Source: Gammaproteobacteria bacterium (lineage in GTDB: Bacteria > Pseudomonadota > Gammaproteobacteria > SZUA-229). From it: DNA of 5,037 nucleotides. The DNA is taken from contig JAASSE010000125.1 in NCBI GenBank assembly GCA_021768055.1, positions 1 to 5,037 of the forward strand, read 5' to 3'. The first letter of the stretch is position 1. The number at the start of each line of letters is the position of its first letter. This document shows, piece by piece, positions 1 to 5,037 of the stretch. The translations under genes were made by a program, and so were the position numbers. The notes under the pieces were generated by a model that was not told the DNA's origin, made no database searches, and saw nothing but the letters and a program-made list of their open reading frames with translations.

Positions 1-783
1 ACCCAGGTCATGACCATCCACCGGACCGAAATAATTAAATCCCAGTTCCTCGAACAGCGTACCCGGTGCCACCATGCCTTTCACGTGTTCTTCGGTACGG
101 CGTACCAGTTCGCGCATGCCAGGCAGGTGGTCCAGCACTCTTTTGCTGCCTTCGCGCACGTTTGAATACAGCTGGCCGGAGAGCAGTCGGGTCAGGTGAT
201 TCGACAGCCCACCAACATTGGGTGAAATCGACATGTCATTATCGTTGAGGATGACCAGCAGGTCGGCGTCACTGTCACCGGCGTCATTCAGGGCTTCAAA
301 AGCCATACCACCAGTGAGCGCACCGTCACCGATCACGGCCACACATTTTCGCTGCAGGCCGGACTGCTGCGCTGCAATGCTCATACCCAGCGCTGCGCTG
401 ATCGAGGTGCTCGAATGACCGGTACCGAATGCATCAAATTCGCTTTCACTGCGTTTCGGGAAACCGGAGATGCCGTCTTTCTTGCGCAGCGTCGACATGC
501 GTTCGCGCCGGCCGGTGAGAATTTTATGTGGGTAGGTTTGATGGCCAACATCCCACACCAGTCGGTCATAGGGTGTATTGAAGGTGTAATGCAATGCAAT
601 GGTCAGCTCGACGGTGCCAAGTCCGGCGGATAAATGACCGCCGGTGTTGGAAACAGACTCCAGCAGGTAGCTGCGCATCTCCCGTGCGAGTTGCGGCAGC
701 TGCGCCCGCGTAAGTCTACGCAAGTCTTCTGGAGACTCGATGGAGTTCAACAGGGTCCAGCGCTGGTCATTGGTTGCGGTCAT
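1..783 (-). CDS. dxs: 1-deoxy-D-xylulose-5-phosphate synthase, N-terminal part (3' end cut by window edge)
   Basis: Dxs is the cytoplasmic thiamine-diphosphate enzyme that condenses pyruvate with glyceraldehyde 3-phosphate to DXP, the first step of the MEP isoprenoid pathway and a precursor for thiamine and pyridoxal. Reading down from the ATG at 783-781, the frame stays open to base 1 and gives 261 codons, about 40% of the usual ~620 residues. Visible family motifs are [13 protein letters not shown] (residues 49-60, with His50), the stretch [16 protein letters not shown] (77-92), [12 protein letters not shown] (122-133), and the thiamine-diphosphate/metal motif [15 protein letters not shown] (152-166, with Asp153), then LNDNDMSIS (179-187). 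The window ends at [13 protein letters not shown]. The start is fixed by homology at the N-terminus and by its position: the ATG shares one base with the ispA stop (TAATG). There is no obvious Shine-Dalgarno upstream, so translational coupling to ispA is likely. The identification is secure; nothing can be said about the missing transketolase-like C-terminal domains. Confidence 0.97.
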   Translation of the reverse strand, partial: MTATNDQRWTLLNSIESPEDLRRLTRAQLPQLAREMRSYLLESVSNTGGHLSAGLGTVELTIALHYTFNTPYDRLVWDVGHQTYPHKILTGRRERMSTLRKKDGISGFPKRSESEFDAFGTGHSSTSISAALGMSIAAQQSGLQRKCVAVIGDGALTGGMAFEALNDAGDSDADLLVILNDNDMSISPNVGGLSNHLTRLLSGQLYSNVREGSKRVLDHLPGMRELVRRTEEHVKGMVAPGTLFEELGFNYFGPVDGHDLG

Positions 784-1685
784 TAATAGTCACGTTCAAC
801 AATGTAGGCGGACAACTGGCGCAGCGTGTCGGCACGCGCATCCAGTGATTCAAGGTGGCCTAGCGCCTGTTCGTGCTGTTCCAGGGCAAGCTTCCTGGAA
901 GCATCCAGTCCCAGAATCGATGGATAGGTAGGTTTTTGCTGTGCCTCATCCGAGCCTTTGGGTTTACCCAGGGTTTCAGTATCACCGACTACGTCAAGGA
1001 TGTCATCCTGGATCTGGAATGACAGGCCGATACAGTCCGCGTACTTGCCCAGCAGTTCCAGCTCCTCGTCAGTGGCAGAAGCGCTGCACATGGCGCCGAG
1101 TAAAATGCTGGCCCGGATCAGGGCACCGGTTTTGAGACGGTGCATCGCCTCCAGTTCTTCCAGTGTCAATGGCTTGCCAACCGAAGCCAGGTCAATGGCC
1201 TGTCCTCCGGCCATGCCATCCGAGCCGCTTGCTGTTGCCAGTAATGTGATCATCTCCAGTTGTCTTTTCCCATCAACTTCCCAGTCGTTGGCGGCCATGA
1301 TTTCAAATGCATGGGCCTGCAGGGCGTCACCGGCGAGAATCGCGGTGGCTTCATCAAAACGTCGGTGGCAGGTGGGCTGGCCACGACGCAAATCATCGTT
1401 GTCCATCGCCGGCAGGTCATCATGAATTAATGAATAGGCGTGGATCATTTCAACCGCGCAGGCCGGTGTATCCAGGTGTTCAATCGCTACACTCATTGCT
1501 TCACCGGCAGCGTAGACCATGGCGGGCCGGATGCGCTTGCCGCCACCGCCAATCACGGAATAGCGTATGGCTTCGATGAGGTTGTGCTTGGGCGTTGGCT
1601 TGTCAGGAAGACAGGTATCCAGCGCGCGGTTTACACGTTGCTGATAAAGCTCCAGGCGCTGGTTGAAATCTGTGGCAATGGACAT
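783..1685 (-). CDS. ispA: (2E,6E)-farnesyl diphosphate synthase (geranyltranstransferase)
   Basis: This cytoplasmic trans-prenyltransferase adds isopentenyl diphosphate to DMAPP and then to GPP, giving C15 FPP for undecaprenyl phosphate and quinone side-chain synthesis. The protein has 300 residues; E. coli IspA has 299. Visible motifs are the GGKRIRP substrate loop (48-54), the first aspartate-rich motif DDLPAMD (89-95) followed by NDDLRRG, the KTG triplet (185-187), and the second aspartate-rich motif DDILD (227-231). The two-residue spacer inside the first motif (DDxxxxD) and the aromatic Tyr84 five residues before it fit bacterial FPP synthases. A GGPP synthase is possible but less likely, because the xseB-ispA-dxs order is that of E. 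coli. The substrate loop carries four glycines before Lys50, apparently one more than usual. The start ATG lies 16 bp after the xseB stop and has no purine-rich ribosome-binding site, so coupling to xseB is likely. The stop overlaps the dxs start by one base. Confidence 0.96.
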   Translation of the reverse strand: MSIATDFNQRLELYQQRVNRALDTCLPDKPTPKHNLIEAIRYSVIGGGGKRIRPAMVYAAGEAMSVAIEHLDTPACAVEMIHAYSLIHDDLPAMDNDDLRRGQPTCHRRFDEATAILAGDALQAHAFEIMAANDWEVDGKRQLEMITLLATASGSDGMAGGQAIDLASVGKPLTLEELEAMHRLKTGALIRASILLGAMCSASATDEELELLGKYADCIGLSFQIQDDILDVVGDTETLGKPKGSDEAQQKPTYPSILGLDASRKLALEQHEQALGHLESLDARADTLRQLSAYIVERDY

Positions 1686-1701
1686 GCAGGAGGCATCAAG
1701 G
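1631..1701 (-). other. ispA translation initiation region with pyrimidine run and out-of-frame ATG
   Basis: Between the xseB stop and the ispA ATG the transcript reads CCTTGATGCCTCCTGC. Where a Shine-Dalgarno would be expected there is CCTCCT (1693-1688), identical to the anti-Shine-Dalgarno core rather than complementary to it. An ATG at 1696-1694, 11 bases before the ispA start, opens a different frame of 21 codons that ends at TAA (1633-1631) inside ispA. Ribosomes finishing xseB could reinitiate at either ATG. I regard the short frame as probably not a real gene; it is listed because it bears on how ispA is initiated. Confidence 0.3.
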
Positions 1702-1935
1702 CTATTCGTCAGCTTCGAAGTCTTTTTCCAGCAACTTGCCGTTTTTCTCGATCAGTTCCTGCACCTTGAGTTCGGCTTTTTGCAATGCATCCTGGCATTC
1801 AGACGTGAGTGCAATACCTTTTTCAAATCGCTTGAGTGATTCCTCAAGACTGAGCTTGCCCTGTTCCATTTCTTCAACCAGCTTTTCCAGCTCGGCGAGG
1901 GCTTTTTCGAAGTTGACAGATTTCTTGGCAGGCAT
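1702..1935 (-). CDS. xseB: Exodeoxyribonuclease VII small subunit
   Basis: XseB is the small subunit of exonuclease VII. Several copies bind one catalytic XseA to degrade single-stranded DNA into oligonucleotides in mismatch and damage repair. The product has 77 residues, against 80 in E. coli, and shows the family pattern throughout: FEKALAELEKLVEEME (residues 9-24), then GKLSLEESLKRFEKGI (26-41) and a third helix, ALQKAELKVQELIE (50-63). It is highly charged and helical, ending in a short acidic tail. The start is an ATG preceded by a weak GGGAA at 1945-1941, five bases upstream. xseA is not in the window, which is normal because the two subunits are usually unlinked. The gene begins the conserved xseB-ispA-dxs cluster and lies 62 bp after radA. 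I see no sign of truncation. Confidence 0.96.
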   Translation of the reverse strand: MPAKKSVNFEKALAELEKLVEEMEQGKLSLEESLKRFEKGIALTSECQDALQKAELKVQELIEKNGKLLEKDFEADE

Positions 1936-1997
1936 TGCGATTCCCGTTATTTATCAAGGGGGATCAGTACGTTATCGGTAAAGTGAATGGCTTGCAA
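1936..1997 (-). other. 62-bp radA-xseB intergenic gap, no clear signal
   Basis: This is the longest gap in the window. It holds the weak xseB ribosome-binding site (GGGAA at 1945-1941) and a run of five C on the transcript (1963-1959 region). I see no hairpin followed by a T run, so no intrinsic terminator, and no convincing -35/-10 pair. Continued transcription from radA into xseB is the simplest reading. Confidence 0.5.
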
Positions 1998-3365
1998 CTA
2001 TTCGAAGGAATTGTCGGCCAGTTCGCTGACGCGCTGTACGGGCGTAATCGTCAGGCCTTCTATGCGTTCATTCTTCTTCGGCATATTGGCGCTTGGAACG
2101 ATAGCGTGTTTAAAGCCGTGCTTGGCGGCTTCGCGCAATCTTTCCTGGCCGTTGGGAACGGGGCGTATTTCCCCGGCGAGACCGATTTCACCGAAAGTAA
2201 CCAGGTCGCTCGGCAGAGGTTTGTTGCGAAAGCTCGACAGCGCCGACAGCAGCAGTGCGGTGTCCGCACCGGTCTCGGTTACGCGTACGCCGCCGACGAC
2301 ATTGACGAACACATCCTGGTCGAACAGTGCAATGCCGCCATGACGGTGCATCACGGCCAGCAGCATGGTCAGGCGGTTTGAATCCAGGCCCAGGCAGATC
2401 CGCCTCGGGTTAGGGCTGTGGCTTTCATCAACCAGCGCCTGTACTTCTATTAGCAAAGGGCGGCTGCCTTCCCTGATTACCGTGATGATACTGCCGGGTA
2501 CCGGCTCTGCATGGCGTGAAAGAAAAATCGCCGAAGGATTGCTCACCGGCTTGAGGCCGGCATCGGTCATCGCAAACACACCGAGTTCATTCACCGCGCC
2601 GAAGCGGTTTTTCACTGCGCGTATCATGCGGTAACGTTCGCCCGCATCGCCTTCAAAATACAGTACCGTGTCGACCATGTGTTCGAGTACGCGCGGCCCT
2701 GCCAGCGTACCTTCCTTGGTGACGTGTCCCACCAGGAACAGTGCAGTGCCAGTATTCTTAGCGAAGCGTACCAGTTGCGCCGCACTCTCACGTACCTGTC
2801 CCACGGCACCCGGTGCCGACGACAACGCTTCCGTGTACACGGTCTGGATAGAATCGATCACCATGACGCGCGGCTTCTGTTTCGCCGCAAGGTCAATGAT
2901 GTTTTCAACACAGGTTGCGGACAGCAGGTTCAGGTTATGGCCTGCAAGCCCCAGTCGTTGCGCGCGCAGGCTGACCTGTTGCAGGGATTCTTCACCGGTG
3001 ACATACAGGCACGGCAGGCTGTTGGATAATGCCGCCAGGGTCTGGGTCAACAGGGTGGACTTGCCGATACCGGGATCGCCGCCGATCAGGGTCACCGAAC
3101 CATGCACCAGGCCGCCGCCGAGTACGCGGTCGAGTTCACCGATGCCCGTTGAGGTGCGTGCTTCAGTTTCAAATTGAACCTCGTCAAGCGCCTGTATACG
3201 TACATCGCCAGTCAAGCCGCTCGACATTCCCGGGCGATGACCGGTTGCTTGCGGGATACTTTCAATCATCGTGTTCCATTCACCGCAATCGGTGCATTGT
3301 CCGGCCCACTTGCTCTGGCTGGATCCACACGATGAGCACACGTATAAAACTTTTGCCTTCGCCAT
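1998..3365 (-). CDS. radA: DNA repair protein RadA (Sms), recombination branch-migration helicase
   Basis: RadA is a hexameric RecA/DnaB-like ATPase that drives DNA branch migration and processes recombination intermediates in the cytoplasm. The 455-residue product matches the usual length (460 in E. coli). Its domains, in order, are a C4 zinc finger (Cys10, Cys13, Cys24, Cys27); a RecA-like ATPase core with Walker A GGDPGIGKST (95-104), the YVTGEESLQQV stretch (121-131), Walker B VMVIDS with Asp171, and the RadA-specific KNRFG motif (252-256); and a Lon-protease-like C-terminal domain with PRRICLGLDSNRL (320-332), DVFVNVVGG (351-359) and FGEIGLAGEIRPVP (391-404). The ATG start lies only 2 bp after the corB stop (TAATTATG), and the nearest purine stretch (GGAAG) is rather far upstream, so coupled translation is likely. 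In E. coli radA sits in a different neighbourhood with serB, so its place between corB and xseB distinguishes this lineage. No active-site residue looks lost. Confidence 0.97.
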   Translation of the reverse strand: MAKAKVLYVCSSCGSSQSKWAGQCTDCGEWNTMIESIPQATGHRPGMSSGLTGDVRIQALDEVQFETEARTSTGIGELDRVLGGGLVHGSVTLIGGDPGIGKSTLLTQTLAALSNSLPCLYVTGEESLQQVSLRAQRLGLAGHNLNLLSATCVENIIDLAAKQKPRVMVIDSIQTVYTEALSSAPGAVGQVRESAAQLVRFAKNTGTALFLVGHVTKEGTLAGPRVLEHMVDTVLYFEGDAGERYRMIRAVKNRFGAVNELGVFAMTDAGLKPVSNPSAIFLSRHAEPVPGSIITVIREGSRPLLIEVQALVDESHSPNPRRICLGLDSNRLTMLLAVMHRHGGIALFDQDVFVNVVGGVRVTETGADTALLLSALSSFRNKPLPSDLVTFGEIGLAGEIRPVPNGQERLREAAKHGFKHAIVPSANMPKKNERIEGLTITPVQRVSELADNSFE

Positions 3366-3367
3366 AA

Positions 3368-4666
3368 TTAGTCTGCTTCCGTGGATTCTTCTTCTATGTT
3401 TGCTTCCGTGTTCAGTGGCGGCATCAATCGTGCCGTTTGTACAGCGTTATTGTCGGTACGGGTAATTTCAATCGGGTAATTATCAATAAGTATGCTGGTG
3501 CCGGCTGTCGGGATCATTTCTAGGTGTTCCAGGATCAGGCCATTGAGCGTTTTGGGGCCATCGGTCGGCAGACTCCATGACAGCGCCCGATTGATTTCGC
3601 GTATATGGGTGCCGCCATCGATCAGGTAACTGCCGTCTTCCTGTTCATGGATATCAAGACCGCGTACTGATGAATCAGTGGTGAACTGGCCGACGATTTC
3701 TTCAAGAATATCTTCCAGTGTCACCAGACCCAGAATGCTGCCGTATTCATCGACTGCAAGACCCGAGCGCCGGCGGTTCTTCTGGAAATTCAGTAGCTGG
3801 CGGGTCAGTGAAGTGCCTTCTGGAATAAAGTATGGTTCACGGATCAATGATTCCAGTGATTCACGCGTGAGTTCATCCTTGGTAAACAGGTTGAGCACCT
3901 TGCGCAAGTGCAGCATTCCCACGGTATCATCAATGCTGTCCCTGTAAACGGGTACGCGGGTACGATGGCTGTTGGTGATTTGCTGAACGATATCATTCCA
4001 GTCATCGTTAAGATCAATACCGGTAATATCATTACGCGGTACCATAATGTCTTCCACGCTGATTGTTTCAAGGTCAAGAATGCCCAGCAGCATATCTGCG
4101 TGTTTGCCGGGTATGAACTGCCTGGCTTCATGAACCACCATGCGCAGTTCATCAGCAGTGAGACTGTCATCGGACGCCTTGATCGCATGTATGCCGAACA
4201 GCAGCAGTATCTTGTTGGAGATCAGGTTAATGAACCATACAAACGGATACAGTATTGTCTGCAACGGTGTGTATATAAATGACGCTACATAGGCAAAAAG
4301 ATCCGGCTTGAGTGCTGCCAGAGTTTTGGGCGTGACCTCGGCGAACACCAGGATAACAAATGTCAGTATGCCGGCTGCAAACGCAATGCCTGCTTCCCCG
4401 TAGTAGCGCATTGCAATCAGTGACGATATCGCTGATGCCAGTATGTTGACGAAATTATTGCCGAGCAGAATCAAGCCGAGTAAACGATCAGGACGCTTTA
4501 ATAATTTACTTGCCAGCCGCGCACCGCGATGTCCTTTTTTTGCCAGTGTTTTCAGGCGATAGCGGTTGAGTGTCATCAAGGCTGTTTCCGAGCCCGAGAA
4601 GAAGCCCGAAAGCAGGATCAGAATTATCAGGACAATAAACAGGGTGCCTGTAGAAATGTCGCTCAA
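3368..4666 (-). CDS. corB: CNNM/CorB family membrane protein with CBS pair (YfjD-like, Mg2+/Co2+ handling)
   Basis: This 432-residue inner-membrane protein belongs to the CNNM/CorB (DUF21-CBS-CorC_HlyC) family, implicated in Mg2+ and Co2+ transport, with export the favoured direction. Closest by eye is E. coli YfjD. An N-terminal membrane domain (about 7-155) has segments near 8-23, 62-85, 92-111 and 125-148 and the family motifs SGSETAL (24-30), GNNFVNI (69-75) and AEVTPKT (109-115). A CBS pair follows, beginning at VEDIMVPRNDI (204-214) and ending at DEYGSILGLVTLEDILEEIV (306-325); in this family it binds nucleotide and Mg2+. A C-terminal CorC_HlyC domain spans about 335-415, followed by an acidic tail. 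The start is TTG: an in-frame TAA directly precedes it, and no ATG occurs before codon 31, which lies inside the membrane domain. A weak GAGA (4676-4673) lies six bases upstream. The N-terminus SDISTGTLF aligns with that of YfjD. The transport direction and ion are not readable from sequence. Confidence 0.93.
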   Translation of the reverse strand: MSDISTGTLFIVLIILILLSGFFSGSETALMTLNRYRLKTLAKKGHRGARLASKLLKRPDRLLGLILLGNNFVNILASAISSLIAMRYYGEAGIAFAAGILTFVILVFAEVTPKTLAALKPDLFAYVASFIYTPLQTILYPFVWFINLISNKILLLFGIHAIKASDDSLTADELRMVVHEARQFIPGKHADMLLGILDLETISVEDIMVPRNDITGIDLNDDWNDIVQQITNSHRTRVPVYRDSIDDTVGMLHLRKVLNLFTKDELTRESLESLIREPYFIPEGTSLTRQLLNFQKNRRRSGLAVDEYGSILGLVTLEDILEEIVGQFTTDSSVRGLDIHEQEDGSYLIDGGTHIREINRALSWSLPTDGPKTLNGLILEHLEMIPTAGTSILIDNYPIEITRTDNNAVQTARLMPPLNTEANIEEESTEAD

Positions 4667-4696
4667 TTAAGGTCTCGTTTGATTGGCGTGTTTTTT

Positions 4697-4726
4697 ATTT
4701 CAATGGACAGAGCCGTCAGCTGTCAA
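4697..4726 (-). promoter_or_regulatory. Candidate sigma-70 promoter upstream of corB
   Basis: On the minus strand a perfect -35 hexamer TTGACA (4726-4721) is followed, after 18 bp, by TGAAAT (4702-4697), which matches four of six -10 consensus bases. The -35 box contains the ypjD stop codon. Transcription would begin near 4690, leaving a leader of about 24 bases before the corB TTG start. An A/T-rich run (4700-4691) lies just downstream of the -10 box. The geometry is good but the -10 is imperfect, so this is a prediction. If real, it would give corB-radA and downstream genes expression independent of ypjD. Confidence 0.4.
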
Positions 4727-5037
4727 GATGACGTTAGTATGATTTCAAGCACGAACTTGCTGCCGAAATAGGCCAGCATCAGGCTGATAAAACCGCCCAG
4801 TGTCCAGCGAATTGCGGTACGGCCACGCCAGCCAACCAGCCAGCGTCCGATCAGCAGGATGGCGAACACCAGCCAGGCGATGATCGACAGCACGGTCTTA
4901 TGCGCCAGGTGCTGTGCGAACATGTCTTCAAGAAAAACCATGCCACTCGCGAGTGACAGGCTCAGGCAAATAAAGCCGATAATGATGGTGTCGAACAGTA
5001 ACGACTCCATGGTTTTCAGCGGTGGCAGCAAGCGCAC
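4723..5037 (-). CDS. ypjD: YpjD, CcsA/HemX-like cytochrome c assembly family membrane protein, C-terminal part
   Basis: This is the last 104 residues of an inner-membrane protein; the frame is open to the window edge, so the first codon (GTG, Val or internal) is not necessarily a start. E. coli YpjD has about 263 residues, so roughly 40% is present. The fragment shows three membrane segments, at about fragment residues 13-36, 47-66 and 77-101. The family signature is LPPLKTMESLLFD at the beginning, then FLEDMFAQHLAHKTVLS (35-51, with His43 and His46), WRGRTAIRWTLGGF (70-83) and LAYFGSKFVLE (88-98) near the end. The family is related to CcsA/ResC haem-handling proteins, but the exact role of YpjD is not established. 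The neighbouring corB (yfjD) follows 56 bp downstream, as in E. coli, where ffh lies on the other side of ypjD. I would therefore expect ffh near the right-hand edge outside this window. Confidence 0.9.
   Translation of the reverse strand: MRLLPPLKTMESLLFDTIIIGFICLSLSLASGMVFLEDMFAQHLAHKTVLSIIAWLVFAILLIGRWLVGWRGRTAIRWTLGGFISLMLAYFGSKFVLEIILTSS

Noticed and set aside
381..599. Minus-strand frame of 72 codons inside dxs
   Set aside because: It is a shifted frame within the Dxs coding sequence, whose conserved motifs occupy the same bases in the correct frame.
958..1425. Plus-strand open frame of 155 codons opposite ispA
   Set aside because: It is antisense to both IspA aspartate-rich motifs, has a low-complexity Ser-rich translation and no family resemblance.
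1688..1693. AGGAGG on the plus strand as a ribosome-binding site
   Set aside because: No start codon lies at a suitable distance on that strand, and all real genes here are on the minus strand.
1941..1980. CGTTAT occurring twice in the radA-xseB gap as a possible operator
   Set aside because: Two six-base direct copies in an A/T-rich spacer are easily due to chance, and no promoter is visible nearby.
1935..2381. Plus-strand open frame of 148 codons starting opposite the xseB start
   Set aside because: It is antisense to the radA C-terminus, has no recognisable motif and no supporting context. The radA frame fully explains this stretch.
2668..3177. Plus-strand open frame of 169 codons opposite radA
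   Set aside because: It lies wholly antisense to the conserved RadA ATPase region and its translation is rich in Arg, Ser and Pro without any recognisable domain. It is a by-product of radA codon usage.
4706..4724. Inverted repeat GACAG...CTGTC in the ypjD-corB gap as a terminator
   Set aside because: The stem is only about five base pairs with a nine-base loop, and on the transcribed strand it is followed by an A-rich rather than a T-rich run. It overlaps the candidate -35 box instead.

Overview
The window is a stretch of core bacterial chromosome. Every supported gene lies on the minus strand, so transcription runs from right to left. In that order the genes are the 3' end of ypjD, corB (yfjD), radA, xseB, ispA and the 5' part of dxs. 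The two end genes are cut by the window edges. The four inner genes are intact, with no frameshifts or premature stops. The encoded proteins closely resemble Escherichia coli YpjD, YfjD, RadA, XseB, IspA and Dxs. Two adjacencies are also those of E. coli: ypjD-yfjD and xseB-ispA-dxs. Together these point to a gammaproteobacterium. I cannot place it more finely from sequence alone.

Layout from right to left: the ypjD tail (5037-4723) encodes the last three membrane segments of a CcsA/HemX-like inner-membrane protein. A 56-bp gap follows and holds the best promoter candidate in the window. corB (4666-3368) starts at a TTG codon and encodes a CNNM/CorB-type membrane protein with a CBS pair. radA starts only 2 bp after corB and encodes a full-length RadA with its zinc finger, RecA-like ATPase and Lon-like domains. 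A 62-bp gap separates it from xseB, the exonuclease VII small subunit. After 16 bp comes ispA (farnesyl diphosphate synthase), whose stop codon overlaps the dxs start by one base (TAATG).

Functionally there are three groups. Dxs (the first, flux-controlling step of the MEP pathway) and IspA (C15 prenyl diphosphate synthesis) supply isoprenoid precursors for undecaprenyl phosphate, quinone side chains and similar products. RadA and XseB act in DNA recombination and repair. CorB and YpjD are inner-membrane proteins, connected with Mg2+/Co2+ handling and probably with haem/cytochrome assembly. The tight spacing, shared strand and lack of any convincing terminator suggest one long transcription unit, possibly with internal promoters.

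No gap exceeds 62 bp, and I see no RNA gene, mobile element, CRISPR array or phage gene. I found no undescribed system. The points worth a second look are small: an apparent one-glycine insertion in the IspA substrate loop, radA joining two otherwise separate conserved gene pairs, a candidate promoter embedded in the ypjD stop codon, and unusual initiation regions at corB and ispA.
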